A DNA stretch of 64,000 nt from Morchella semilibera. Its lineage: Eukaryota > Ascomycota > Pezizomycetes > Pezizales > Morchellaceae. The DNA lies in the NCBI GenBank assembly GCA_009192285.1, contig WBVU01000003.1:2449973-2513972 (forward strand). Reading direction: 5' to 3'. Numbering within the stretch: the stretch's first letter is position 1; every line of letters starts with the position of its first letter. Position numbers and translations under genes: made by a program. The notes under the pieces were generated by a model that saw only the letters and a list, made by a program, of their open reading frames with translations, had not been told where the DNA came from and did no database searches. Shown in pieces: positions 1 to 12,411 of this stretch.

Positions 1-995
1 AGGACCCAGTCGGTGGGTGCGTAGGTGGTAATTGCCTGTTTTGGCCGCCCTTTGGCATGAGATGGTATCTTGTTTTCATTCTTATTTGTGACAGTGGGGG
101 GGGGGGGGGGGGTGGCGGCGGTTCGTATTAACATATATTATTCTATACACTTGATTGACAGCGGCGTTAATTCAACGGAGTGGATTATTCTTTTTTTTTC
201 TTTTCCTGCTTTCTTTTCTCTCTGTAGACAATGTACTGTAGTGTAGTGTAAGTATAAGTGTAGTGTAGTGTAACTTTATGTAGGTTTGTAGAAACGCGAC
301 CCCATCATATCATTGGAGAGTATCGGAAAGTACATTCACAGCCCATCACTCGCACTAAAATCGCCAAGGCTAATTATTTAAATTTTTTACAATGATAGTT
401 TTTTTTTTTTGCCAAGAAGCTAGTAGTAGTAAAAAGGCGGTGGTTGGTGGCACAAACAAAAAAAAAGGGTGGCTAGCTGCGTGTGTAGTAGGCAAGGGGC
501 TACTATTCTACTACCACCACTAGTAAGGTACTGCGTTGCTGGTTGGGTGCTGGCGGTAGCAGCAGCAGTGGTACATAGTAGGGATTAGTCAGCTGCGTAT
601 GGGAGTAGTTGGAGGTGGGTACTCGGTGATTGAACCTCTGATCATGTATGGGGTTATCCTTTTGTTTTTCATTTTTTTTACTTCTACCATTGAAGACTGT
701 TGTGTTCGGTTGGAGGTGGTGCATGTTTACTTGCTGGTTTTGTTTATCTTCTATGTTTTTGCAGTCAGTGAACACCCACTCAATAGGTACTGGAAGCTCT
801 AATTACAGCTGCAGTCTAGTAGGAGGCAAAAGAAAATATGAAAATATGAAAATATCAAAACGGAGTGGGATCACTACCACCGCCACCATAGACGGGACCC
901 TCTCTACGCACTGATAAGTTAGCGAATCCACCATTTCTTTTCTTTTCTTTCCTTTTTTCTTTTCTCTTCTTTTCTCCTTTCCCCACTTCCGGAAT

Positions 996-1061
996 GTTGG
1001 GTGATGGGTGATGAGTGATGGGTAGTGGGTGGTGGGTGATAGGTGATGATGGGTGATGATG
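996..1061. repeat. TGATGGG/TGGGTGA minisatellite
   Basis: Back-to-back variants of GGGTGATG, GAGTGATG and GGGTAGTGGG fill this stretch. It is a simple degenerate tandem repeat with a 7-10 bp period and no coding sense. Confidence 0.7.
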
Positions 1062-1749
1062 GTAACGTACCCGTACCTACGACAGCTGCAGATTAGCAGG
1101 GCACGAAGCACAGCCCACCCATCGATCCGTTCCGTTCCCGGAGCTGTGTATGTCTGCGATCTCACCCCCCCCTACAGAGGCTAGCCGGGATATCCGGCGC
1201 GAGGGGGGGGGGGGACGGCTACAGCGGATGCTCGACACGATGGCGGGTGATAAATGGTGACCGGTCCGTACCTACATGCGATGCGTGGACTCCACATACA
1301 TCGATGTAGATACGTACGTGATGGGTGGGGTAAGCTGATACGATGCAATCTGGTTTCCTTTCCCTTTTTTTTTTTTTGTCTTGTCTTTCCTCAGCATAGT
1401 TCACCCAGCTAGGGTGCCGAGTAAACTACATGTAACGAACCGTCGGTTTTTTATTATTGTTATGCAGAATGGGGTAGACACATTGGATGCCACTTGATGT
1501 AGAACCCTTTTTTTTTTTTTTTTTTTTTTTTGTTTGTTTGGGTGGGTGGGTGGGTACGGGTGATATGTGGTGACTGGTGGTATAAGTGATAGCCGATGAT
1601 GCTATCTCACTGCAGAAAAAAAAAAAAAAGGATCCCAATAATTCCAATAACCATAAAAAAAATAAGAAACAATATGATAACGCAGAGCAGAGAATTGACT
1701 AGAACACCCCCCCCCCCCCGCGCCCCACTCGTACTCCTCTCTGTTAGTC

Positions 1750-2240
1750 TCGCTAAACAAATTGACTTCCAACGATGGGCAGTACAGTCCTACGAGTACA
1801 TACACGCACAGATGGTCGAGGTAATACACACAGCATACACGATAATCATAAACTCACTCAGCACAAAGTCCGCCAAACAAATTGGTTCCCAACGATGACC
1901 AGTGATGTCGGTGGTGAATGATGATGATACATATTACATGTGTTTACTCCTACGTGCGGTACATACTATCATACGTATCAATACATTCGCGATAGATAAG
2001 TACTTACATGTAAGTATTAATTGGGTCAAAGCCACCACTCGATATCGATACGAAACCCCGCTAAATAAAGAATTTCGTTCCCAATGGTGAACGGTGATGT
2101 CTAGTGATAAATGATGATGCTGCTACATGTACCTTCTACAAATCACAACTACCAGCAATTGGCCAATTGAGCCAATCCGAACGTAAACGATACCAACCCT
2201 CGCTAAACGCACACATACATTAAAGGTCTTCAAACGTTCC
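1750..2240. repeat. Degenerate tandem repeats, about 120-190 bp apart
   Basis: Similar blocks recur starting near 1751, 1869, 2057 and possibly 2201. Each begins with (C)GCTAAACAAATT-like sequence followed by TTCCCAACGATG-like and GTGATGTC...GATGATGAT-like sequence. The copies are diverged and unevenly spaced. This may be an old local duplication or a decayed mobile element; no coding potential is visible. Confidence 0.5.
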
Positions 2241-2946
2241 CATATCGCTCCATTCCCATCGCGCCAAGCGCATCATCACCACGACACCACACCTGCATGA
2301 ACGAAACCCCAACCGGCAGTCATCCCAAGCGGGAAAGTGTAAGCCCATCACTCTCCATCACTCGGCTGGGTCTACTTACCTCCTACAAGGTGGTGGGGTG
2401 GGGTGGGTGCAGAGGCCAATGACAATCAGTACCGTGCGGGCGGGTTTCATGCAGCTCCCCATAACCGAGCTTCTCGTCGTCGGCAAAGGTCCGAGATAAA
2501 GGAGTACAAGTCATCAACTTTTCTATTTTTATGATCCATTCTGCGGGATGGGAGCATGGATTGGGATATTCCGCTAGCCAGGGCGGAAAAGTAGACTACT
2601 CTAGCTTCATCATGGGTAGATATCTTATCTCTCCCTCTTTTTTTTTCTTCTCTCTCTCTCTCACTTTTGCTCACGGCCAATTCCTCTTCCCAGCTACTTG
2701 GCTAGCTGGCTGGTATAGTAAGCCAAGCTCGGAGAAGATGCACGTGTCGGAGATTTGTTTTGCACGTTGGTGGGAGAATATTGCGATACGACGCGATACG
2801 ATAGCCATAGTAATGATTTGAATTGTTTTCTTTTTTTTTCTGATACCATAAAAGAACAAAAAAAGAAAAGAGAAAGAAAAAACGTTCGTCACATTTTTGG
2901 GGCGGAGGAGTTTAATCGAGCCGATGGGAGAGAGGGCCGGATTAGT

Positions 2947-3454
2947 TTACTCCTGCTGCGAATCATCAAAGTCGTCGCTTGGGACCTCCACACTAAAGTC
3001 TGCATCCTCCCCGACCTTGTATCCAATGATAGATACATCCTTCAATCCTGCATCCTGCACAGTGGTTCGTTTCTTGTCTTGGTTCTGGATTGTTTGGAAG
3101 CCCTTGCTTAGGTCGGCCTGATCGATGGGGGCTCCGAGAATGATTTCGTCTGCGCTATCCGGAATGGGCGTGACGATGTTGTCTTTGTTCTGCTGGAGCA
3201 GTTCATGGATTTGAGTCTTGAGGGACAGGAGAGAGTCGGATTTCTGGGCAAATAGGAACACAGTGGTGGATCCGTTTTTCGCGCGTAGAGTTAGAGAGGT
3301 GGAGTCTGGCGTTTGGTCCAACTATCGTAGCACGGGAGTGTTAGTGGGAGGGGGTAATACGATGAGCTGTGGAGGGGATGCAAAAGCGACGATGATAGGA
3401 CTCGAATGATCAAGTGCTAGATGAGAAGAGGGTGGGGGTTGATGAACTCACCAT
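2947..3454 (-). CDS. Small ubiquitin-like-fold protein, function unknown
   Basis: A 125-residue protein is predicted from two exons, 3454-3452 and 3321-2947. The first exon would be only the ATG, which is followed directly by GTGAGT; the acceptor CGATAG precedes codon 2, so the protein begins MLDQTPDSTSL. The segment TLRAKNGSTTVFLFAQKSD, then a helix-like KTQIHELL stretch, then IILGAPID, resembles the beta-hairpin, helix and beta pattern of ubiquitin-like domains. The tail is acidic (DDFDDSQQE). I do not recognise the family. The upstream DNA on the same strand is a decayed MULE transposase fragment, so the 5' leader may derive from it. The frame is well kept, but the one-codon first exon is an inference. 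Confidence 0.6.
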
Positions 3455-4100
3455 CTTTTGTATCTATCGCAGATGATGACGGGATACAAGAATTTAGTTG
3501 GAAGAAACGTTTAAAGCTACTCGAGGCGGTCGTTGAGCTATTCTTCTTCGCTTGGCGGGAGTCCCTGCCAAGATATGCAGTCGAAGCGTCTTTAAACCAC
3601 ACCCCAATCTCGTTGTTTGGATGGGCGCTGTCTACGTGGGGATAGAGGTACGCCGGTAGCTTTGGTTCCACCATTTTGACCTTTTGCTGTTTGGATAGTG
3701 ATCTTATCACTTCACTCGCCGCCTGGTCGTTGATTTCCACGCCGTAGTAACTCCTTATCGTGTCCTGTACCTCCTCTGGCCGCGTTTCTCTCGTGACAAT
3801 AAGGTGCTTTGGTACATGTCGTTTGAGCCACGATTGGCTGTTGCACGTCTCGCGTTTCGCTGCCGCTCGTTCTGCACGTTGACTTGTGTGGTTGGGTTCT
3901 AGTATCTTGACTTTAATATCCTATTCCTGTGTAATTGTGGTATACATCCTCAATGGACAATCAATCACCTTTCTTCGTACGCGTCCGATACCGTATATCG
4001 GCACGAGATCGATCCTTGTGTAGAGGCTTGAACTGGAATTTATCGGCGACGGACCAATCCTGTATTGCGTCTTTGAAGTTGGTCCATGAGGGGAGCAGCT
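3455..4100 (-). pseudogene. Decayed MULE (Mutator-like) transposase N-terminal region
   Basis: Read on the minus strand, this segment gives the usual N-terminal parts of a fungal MULE DNA transposase: a block with SWTNFKDAIQDWSVADKF followed by HKDRSRADIRY, a CPLRMYTTITQ block, IKVKILEPNHTS, then a VQDTIRSYYGVEIND helix-turn-helix-like segment, KLPAYLYPHV and SFKRFF. The parts fall in two frames: the first block is shifted relative to the rest, and a TAG lies between the TITQE and DIKVK segments, so it cannot be made as one protein. About 157 codons from 3919 down to 3447 remain open. Similarity fades just where the DDE catalytic domain should begin, and no catalytic part or terminal repeat was found. 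The family call is from pattern memory, not a search. Confidence 0.55.
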
Positions 4101-6983
4101 GACCGAGATGTATAGGACAGCAAACCATGTGGAATCTCGATGGGCAGGTATTGTGATGATATTCTTTAATTTTGAGCTACTGCTGGAGGTGGGATGAGTT
4201 GAAGGCATTAGTTTGCAGAAGCGGTGGAAACCTGCTCTCTTTTTCTTATTTCTTCTTTCCTTTTTATTTTTTTAGGGCTTTCCAGCTCCTCTATCCCTTT
4301 CTTTTTTAGTACTCCATCGGACTACGCTACGGGCATTGTTGTACACCGCGACCACCCACGAGCAGTTAAATTCCCTAGGATCTCGATTATGTCGATGATG
4401 GAATAGCCCCAGTAAGATTTGTCCGACGTTTCCTGTCCGTGGTTCTCCGTGGTTTCTCCGTGGGGGAGGCTTGGGGGGGGGAGGGGGGGGGGGGAGAAGT
4501 TTAATGTAATATATATATTATTACTGGCTATATGCAGGATATTAACATGTTGAATAAGGCGTTTGGCGTTTGGCGTTTGGCTACGGTTTTCCATCTAGGC
4601 GATATTTTCTTGCTGGCATTGTAAGCAACACGTATGTTTACCATGATCTCCTTTTCTCCTAACGCTCTGGACTCTTCGGCATATAATTGTATGCAGCCTA
4701 CCATTCTTGGCTGACAGTTCTGGGCAGTGGTTGTAGTAAGAGTAAAGTGGTTTAGTGGGGGACATGGGGGACGGTCGGACCATTATAACACAGCCGCACA
4801 GATGTCATCAATGCTTAACGAACGGAACGCCATGCCTAGCACTCCACCCCCCTACAAAAATAGACATAGGAGCTCATAATATCCGAGCTGTATGTGAGTT
4901 TTTATAGGTCCATAACAAGTATAATAAGCGGACGCCGTTGCTCTGATTAGGTAGAAGAGATGCGTATTTTATTTTGTTTTGATATATTCCATGGGGTCAG
5001 CCCTAGGCCTTTACGCTTCATCTATCAATCATCTCCGGGGGGCCTGTTGGAATAGTGCAGGGGTAAGACAATAACGGGCACCCTTCTACCCTTCTACCCT
5101 TCTCTTAGCTTCTATTGGGTAAGACGCATTGCCCAGATTTAGTTTTAGCTCGAGAAACATGGTCGGCTTAAGATTGGGGTGTAATTTACTTGGGCGGCTC
5201 TAATAACAACGCTTCCTTCCCTTTCGGGCAACTGCGGTAGTAGTACTACTCTAGACTTAGACTAGCTAGTGGGGAAACAACCACAAATCATCGAATCGCA
5301 CTCGGGGCTTGGCAAGTCTGTGCTGCTTTACTAACTGCCACGGGTGTGTGGAGGGAGGAAGGGAGGCGCTTGGATTCTTGGTGTCCGGCGTGAGGCGGGG
5401 CTTGGTTAAGGTTGTTTGTCGAGGTGGATATGGTAGCATACGAGGGGGGGGGGGGTTCTCTGACCCTTCTATATATACAAGGTGCGCTATGCTGTGTCTC
5501 TTTCTCCGCGTTAATCCCGTACTGAGACTCTAGATTGCTGACAAGAGAGTGACTAAAACAGAAGCGAGGCTGTAGGTATCCGCACTTGCAATTGTCTAGA
5601 ACAGGAGGGAAGAATTGATTACTTGTATGGTTTAAACAAGGACTCTCAATCCCCTTGGGTCTGGTTATAGAGGGATTAAATCATAAGGGTCATCTACATG
5701 TATGCTGTATTGTGAACCATAAAGAAGGACATAGCACCAGAACTATAACCCTCAGTATCTCCCCAAACATAACGAATGACTAAGAGGGACTGCAAATAAG
5801 GTTCGTAAAAGTACAGGAAGGGCCAATGCTCTCCCTAGTACACAATTTAGCCTATATTGGGAAGTGTGTAGATTCTTCCTAAAAATCCGAGCACATGATG
5901 GAACAACATAATCAAGGGGACACCCTGTAAACATCATAAGGTTTCGATCGGGAGTACACCATGGAGTTAGCTACTTTGTACTTACCCAGACAAGTTTCTC
6001 TTGTAAACAACTCTTGATATCAATGCCACAACTTTATTGACTATCATCACTGTCACCACAAGGAACATTCCATCGTCTTACATTCATCCCGAAAACGCCT
6101 GTCTGTATCAGAAACATCGCCTCAAACCCATACCCATCAAGCTATTCTTCCGCCTGTCTTGTCTCTAGCCTGGGGTCATGGCGTTTGCTTAAGCTAGGTG
6201 AATTCCCCCCTTTCCCTTTTCATCAAAGCTATCGCTGAATGAGCTTTTCTTGCAGAGATAACCGATTAAAGGATCGGATTGAAAAAAAGAAAAAAAATCA
6301 CGGAATCGCACTCGGCCTTGGCAAGCATCTGCACGACATTGTAAGGTATTCAACTTTACCAGCTATATCACGCAAACATATGCGTAGTATCGGCGTAACT
6401 ATTACTACCGACCGCCTCTGGGCGTTTTTTAGAGTTAAGCCTGAGACATTCGGGACTATAAGTAATCGCAGCCACCCTCGACCCTTTTAGTAATCACTAA
6501 TGTTTGCTCCCGAGGCTGTAGGATTAATCATCTTCACCTGCAATCATTCGGCCCATGGGATTTGATCACAAACTTTAATGGATTTCTCCCTCGTGGCGCC
6601 GAGGCGCTTTGGTGGGGTATTTTGAATGGTTACTATTCTCCCGGTGCTTTCCTATCTTGAAATAAGCATGAATTACCCCACACGTCAAGATATCGCGACT
6701 TACAGGCTTGAATTTTAATGTAGTGGGGGGGGGGGGCATTGTACTTCCAAGATATTCTCTTAGTTATTTCAAAGCATGTCTATGAGCTTCCAAACTGATC
6801 CAAACTGTCATGGGGTCTGGTATGGTCGAGGAAACTCAGCCAGAGATGAGACTGGGGGAATGGGTATATAACTATGTCAAATCGCTGCTCTTTTAACAAG
6901 TGCTCTACTCGACAAACCAACACGACCAAGCATCCTCTCTCATAACTAGAAACATCAATCTCGAATCCAAACCAAAACCGGAA
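4101..6983. other. Intergenic region without supported genes
   Basis: No conserved frame was found over about 2.9 kb. There are G runs (4473-4493, 5447-5455, 6724-6734) and two partly matching blocks near 5290-5600 and 6295-6550 that look like decayed copies of one repeat. A TATATAA sequence at 6865-6871, with pyrimidine-rich DNA after it, may be the promoter of the downstream hydrolase gene. Confidence 0.5.
6865..6871 (+). promoter_or_regulatory. Possible TATA box of the alpha/beta hydrolase gene
   Basis: TATATAA lies 113 bases before the hydrolase ATG, in a spacing typical of fungal core promoters. It is assigned only by sequence and position. Confidence 0.3.
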
Positions 6984-8179
6984 ATGTCTGGCCCAAACTC
7001 CTACCTTTCTGAGCCAACTGCAGAATACGCAGAGGTAAGCCCTCATACTTACCATGATCTCACAGATATAGGACATTCTAACAGACTATAACCCAGTACC
7101 TCAAAGCCACAAACCCTCTCCCAGATCTCTCCGACATTGGAAACGGTGAGGAAGCCCGCCAAGACTTTAACAAGTTCTTCAATCCTAGCCGTAACGTCGC
7201 GATCCCCACGACTGGCTTCGTTATCACCGATCTCACCATCCCCGCCCGTGATGGCTACAATCTCCCCATCCGCACCTACATTCCCGAAGGCCCGGAAAAT
7301 AGCACCTGGCCAGTGATCATCTGGAGTCACTACGGAGGCTGGGTTTTTGGCGGCCTACACAGCGACGATACGCTCTGCCGGGTCTTTGCGAAGGAGCTCG
7401 GAGTTGCTGTTGTGAATGTGGATTATAGGTTGGCACCCGAGTGGGTGTTTCCTACTGCAGTGAACGATGTTCATGATACCCTCAGATGGGTATGTTGGCT
7501 CTGCATTTTTTTTTAAAAGTGGCATCATATTAATACTGCGTACCAGGTCTCCGCAAACCCGGATAAGCTCAATGCAGACCTCTCAAAGGGCTTCATTATC
7601 GGCGGCACATCTGCGGGCGCTAACATGGCCTCCATCGTAGCGCATCTAGCCCGCGACGACAACCTCCCGCGCCCTCTTACCGGACAGCTCCTCAGTCAGG
7701 GGACCTTTTTTAGCCGTGGTCATCTCCCGCTCATTCCCGAGGAGCTCCGCGCTGAGTATACTTCCGACATCGACAACAAGGATGCAGTCATCATTAGTGC
7801 GAAGACTTTGGGCTACATTTTCGGTACGTAAACTGCGAGCCAGTAGGGAGTAGGGTGTGTGTATTTTGTGCTGGACTGACTTTCTATCTCACTGACAGGT
7901 CAACTAAAGCCGGATCCGACAAGCCCGCTTTTCGTTCCGATATTGTTCGAGTCGCACAAGGGACTCCCGAAGGCCTTTTTTGAGGTTGCCGGAGGTGATC
8001 CACTGAGAGATGAGAGTCTAATCTATGCGAAAATCTTGCAGGCCAGCGGGGTGGAGACAAAGATGAAGATTTTCCCGGGATTGCCACATACATTTTATGA
8101 GTTTCCGCAGTGGAAGGCGGCGGGCGAGTGGATCCCGAGTTTGGTGGAAGGTGCAAAGTACTTGTTGGCGGGCAACTAA
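6984..8179 (+). CDS. Alpha/beta hydrolase, hormone-sensitive-lipase-type esterase
   Basis: Four exons (6984-7034, 7097-7489, 7547-7823, 7899-8179) give 333 residues, the normal size of the HSL/arylacetamide-deacetylase-like group. The nucleophile elbow is GGTSAGAN, with Ser in GxSxG. The acid lies in GGDPLRDESL and the histidine in GLPHTFYEF, so the catalytic triad is complete. The oxyanion-hole motif reads SHYGGWVFGG, where the family normally has HGGG. NVDYRLAPE is also typical of the family. There is no signal peptide, so a cytosolic esterase acting on small esters or lactones is likely; the substrate cannot be told. It stands alone, with no biosynthetic neighbours. All introns have GT-AG ends and consistent phase. 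Confidence 0.9.
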
Positions 8180-9272
8180 ACGGGTGTGGAAGCAAGTGAT
8201 GTATTGAGTAGTAGAAATTGAGATAAGATGTATCCGGTTGTTTTTTTACGAGTGATATAGGGTGATTTGATAACAAAAAATACCGGCCCACTGCGTAGCT
8301 TAGGAATTGAGGCTTGGGCAAAAGTTACTAGTAGGTACAGGGATTGGCTGTATTGAATATTGATGTTGAGCTGTGTTTCTCTACTCCGTAATCGATTATT
8401 AACTTGCCGTATTGACTGTGGCCGTTGTTGACAGATCCTTAAGTAATTAATTAAACGCTAATTGGTTTCAGTTATAAATTAGCCGAAGCCTTATAGGTAT
8501 TTCATGTACTCAATCTTAATAAATTAATAAATCAATCAAACAATCAATCATAGCATGTCAGGTGATCTCGCTAAATTCATCACCCGGAACCTTCTACCGC
8601 CGTATAGGACTCCACATGTCGGCACGTCCTGAACGTTGGGACCATCATAGGATATCACTCCCGATCACGGGGCAGGCTAATAATCTGTTTGACTTGATTG
8701 GGTTATTCATAGGCGGGGCCTACCCACATATAGTTAGTCCCTACAGGGTATGTTTGGCAGACGGTGGAGAGAAAAGGAGATCATGGAAAATGACTCGGTT
8801 GTTTGCATTTGGGTGGAATTAATCGTGCATAGGTTTCGCTATCTGAGCCTTGGATATTGATATATTACCGTGCATATAAAGTAGATATCTGCGACTAAAT
8901 CATAAATCTGCCTTCTTGTGGACACTACACAGGGTAGCCCACCATCTGTCGTGACACAGCACACTACATAATTCGTAACTCATAAACGATAGATATACCG
9001 CGAAAATAGAAAACAAAAGCAAAAATAGGAATGGTATCATGCGCAAAAAAGGGGGAGAAAAGAAAGAAGAGAACGCGAGTAATTAATTGGTTGGTCTGCA
9101 TGGCCAAAAAACCAAATTCCTTTCATCTCTTGTTGAAAATCCATCCAATACAATGGGGAAAATAAAGCTTACGAGTGAAAAGTAATGAACAGAAACACCA
9201 CGTTCCAAAATTACGCCAAACGACCACAATGCTTTACGACAGACGGCCTCCCAAAGAAACAAAAAAAAAGAT
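8180..9272. other. Convergent intergenic region
   Basis: This is the space between the 3' ends of the hydrolase (plus) and kinesin (minus) genes. It is AT-rich, with short repeats such as AATCAATCAAACAATCAATC near 8530. No conserved frame or RNA gene was recognised. Confidence 0.5.
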
Positions 9273-12200
9273 TTAGCGCCATTTATTTCTCCCTAACCCT
9301 GCACCGCCCATACTTTCTCTCACCACCCTCTCTCTATGGCTCTCCCTAACATGACCTAACAATGCATCTTTATTAACTCTAAAACTTCCACCATTGACTG
9401 TCATTCTCCTCGCACTCGCTTTCACACCGTCCCTCTTAGGGCTTAATACTGTTGATATACTCCCACTCCCATTTCTATTGTCTCGTTCGCCTCGAGGCAT
9501 TCTGCGGGCGTGCCCAACTCCGAACATGTCGCCGTTTGGACTAATCTGCGATGTGCTCGTGGAAACCCTCCGCTTGTGAGTTGTCTTTTTCATTGCGCTT
9601 TTAAGGGGCCTGGAATTAGCTCGCCAGGGCTTCTCGTCGGTCGGAGCGTAATTGTCGCCGAGCGCTGCCGCATCGGATTTAGATCTATTGATGGCTTGGT
9701 CTGTATCGAACGTCCTGAGTGGTGAGTTTGAGGAACGAGGTAATGGTAAATCCGCGGGACTGACATCTTTGTTCTTGGATAAGAATCCTACTTCTAGCCT
9801 GTTGTTCCTTGGCCTTATTGGGGGAGCTACAATCCCTTGTGCTTCTTCATATGGAAGTGAAAACTCCTGTCTCCTTTCATTGGATTCATCATAGATGGAT
9901 TCCTCGAAAATTGTCGAATTCCCATTCAATCGCTTTTGGCGCGGTTCATCCAGAAAGGTGTCATCGTCCTCATCATCGTCCTCATCTTCCCATCTGACGC
10001 TCTTCTTGGGGTCTGGCTTTCGCCCAAACTTTACTCCCTTCTTGGGGGTCTTCACCTTGACAGGTCTTGGCGACTTTGGGTGAGGGACAGATGTTTGAGG
10101 TTCGAGTGGTTGAGGGGGAGCTGCAGCGGTAGTGGCGTTAAAGCTCGGCTGTTTTGCTGGAGATGGAACGGGGATTCCCATCTTGCGTCTGGGCGTACCG
10201 GAGTGGACGGATGGTGTATATTGAGCTGGACGGTAGCTATCCATCGAGCTCAATTCTCCATTTGGTTTGATGATATGAGAGACCGCATCCGATGCAGCCT
10301 TTTGAACCTCGAAAAGAGACCTTCTTGCCTGTTCAACTGCCTGTTCTTCTGAAACGTTAATCTCCCCAATCTGGCTAAGTTTAGCAACAGTCTCAAAGTG
10401 AGCCTTCGAGAGAGTGTGAATAATAGAGGAAAAGTCTGGATCAGTGTTCGCGATTGCGTGTAGTGCATCCCTCTCAGCAGTCATCTTTAGGAGGTTGGCC
10501 TCACAAGTTAGTGCAGCAAGGTCGGTTTCCATGACACCTTCAACTGCTTGAAGACTGCGCAGACTTAACATTAGGGCCTGATCAATAACCTTCTCACAAC
10601 CCGGTCCGCTAATTCTTTGCTGAAGGTATCTCTGGTTTCCTCTTAGTTCCGAGAGTACTTTTTCAGCCTCATCTCGTGCCTTGTAGACGGTTGGTTGCTG
10701 ATTGTACTGGCGATTCTTGAACACGTGGTCGAATGCAGCTATCCATGTGGAAACTAACGATATCCGTCTCTCCACTACCTTCAAACTCTTCAAGTCGTTG
10801 ATCCTTTCCTTCTGCAGATCCTTTGAGTTCTCATATGCAACCTTTAACTTTCTTGACCCCTCTCTCATTGCTGTATCCTTGGCACCACCTTGCTTGACTA
10901 TCTTCTCCATAGCCTCCTTTGTCGAGTCGTTAAGGCGTTTCTTGAGTTCCTCCACCTCGGTTCGGAGCTCATAGATAGCTTTAACATATTGACTAACATG
11001 CCTATTTACGTTCATCGTATTTCTGGAAACCTTTGTCTTGATCTTCTTCGCACGGTCCGCATATTTAAGGGTATTATGAGTTTCTTCATAATGCTGACTC
11101 GAAGGACTAACACAAACAATCATGACTGTCTTGCAGTTACCGCCCAAGGAAAACTTCAAAAGACGTGTGAGTTTAGAGTCTCGGTACGGAACATGGTTAG
11201 ATTTATGGGGGTCACACAGTGCATTGATGCAATTTCCAAGTGCTATCAGTAGCGAAATTAGTTTGAGATGAATCCATCACTAAAGTCCTCATAAAAAAAG
11301 CCGAACTTACCAAGCAACGACCTGTTGATGTTGGCGCCCTCAAGCAGCCTATCACCCCTGTTCTTTGTGACGGATGCACGTTCGCTTCCAGCAAGATCAA
11401 TGATTGACAAGGTAGCGAACATATGATTCTCGGACATTCCTGCCGTCCTGGGCTTCTGCAAAACGTTAATCTGTAGGACTGCATGGGATCGCGAAGAGGT
11501 GGCATTCGCCTCTGTTGGTGATATTGTTCGGTTGGTATTCCCCATCAAAATCATGTTCATGACCTCCTGGACATTTTTAGGCGAATGTGTCGACAGCCCA
11601 GCGACCGAGATATTCTGGTTTGTGTCTTCTCGGAGCTGGAGACCTAGCTTACTGCCGCCTGGGACGAGGAGATCTCTGATAGTTTCATTGTAAATTTCGA
11701 GATAGGAGAGTGTGAGCTCAATTTCTTTCTCGCCAGACAGCGCGTCGATACGATTAAAAAGCTCAGCGCACGTAAGAAAGATGATCCCCGGGTGTTGCGG
11801 AGTTCCACTGATGGTATGTGTCTTCCCGCACCCCGTTGCTCCATACGCGAATACCGTAGAGTTGAATCCATCCAACACACTGTCCAGCAGTGATCTCGTC
11901 GTAGCTTCATAGACCTCATCCTGCGTTGCCGTTTCATCAAACACTCTATCAAACCCAAATCGCATATCCTTAACCTTTTTTCCTTGCGGCAAGATTGTCT
12001 TTTGGTATCGTGCTACAGGGTTATCCTCTGGTGGGTCAAAGACACTGATAAGGAGCATCAGCCTCTACTAACTACTAAGGGGTAAGGGGGGCAACGCACA
12101 GGACACGGTCATCTATTACTTTTACTACACTCCGTACACCCTTGCCCGTAAGTTTTGGTGTTGGCATAGCAGCAAGAGAGCCATCACCAAAGAACGTTGG

Positions 12201-12411
12201 GGCATCATCAATTCGGGTTCTAGAATGGGGGGGTTAGGATGTTCACGAATACCAGTGTGGGGTAATGGAAAACGCACATTTGAGCTGCCTCCCGGATTGT
12301 GAAGGGTCGAACTCGTACTATATAAATTGAACCTTGTCAGGCATGCCTGTAAGAGCGCCAAAGGGACAATTTCCGCTTACCAGTAACATAGATTGACGAC
12401 CTGTCGCCCAT
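9273..12411 (-). CDS. Kinesin-8 motor protein (Kip3/Klp5-Klp6/KIF18 type)
   Basis: Five exons (12411-12381, 12317-12278, 12219-12100, 12044-11311, 11242-9273) encode about 964 residues. The N-terminal motor starts IYVTVRVRPF and [11 protein letters not shown], then has the P-loop [10 protein letters not shown] (about residue 130), switch [10 protein letters not shown], switch [26 protein letters not shown] and the neck segment [22 protein letters not shown] near the start and the neck sequence fit kinesin-8, which walks to microtubule plus ends and shortens them in spindle positioning and nuclear movement. A coiled coil follows the neck ([18 protein letters not shown]). The C-terminal half is basic and low-complexity, with an acidic patch and [11 protein letters not shown], and should be a microtubule-binding tail. 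All five exons join in phase with GT-AG ends; the first exon is only 31 nt. Confidence 0.92.

Larger units (their letters stand above)
1..2946. other. Gene-free, repeat-rich region
   Basis: No open frame here shows a recognisable domain or a spliced gene structure. The stretch holds long G, T and A homopolymers (for example the G run near 97-111 and the T run near 1508-1531), a TGATGGG-type minisatellite near 996-1061, GTAGTGTAGT-type repeats near 238-272, and degenerate longer repeats at about 1750-2240. It is probably ordinary fungal intergenic DNA. Confidence 0.6.

Noticed and set aside
8562-8822. 86-codon open frame downstream of the hydrolase
   Set aside because: Short, not conserved in appearance, and no splice partners; treated as chance.
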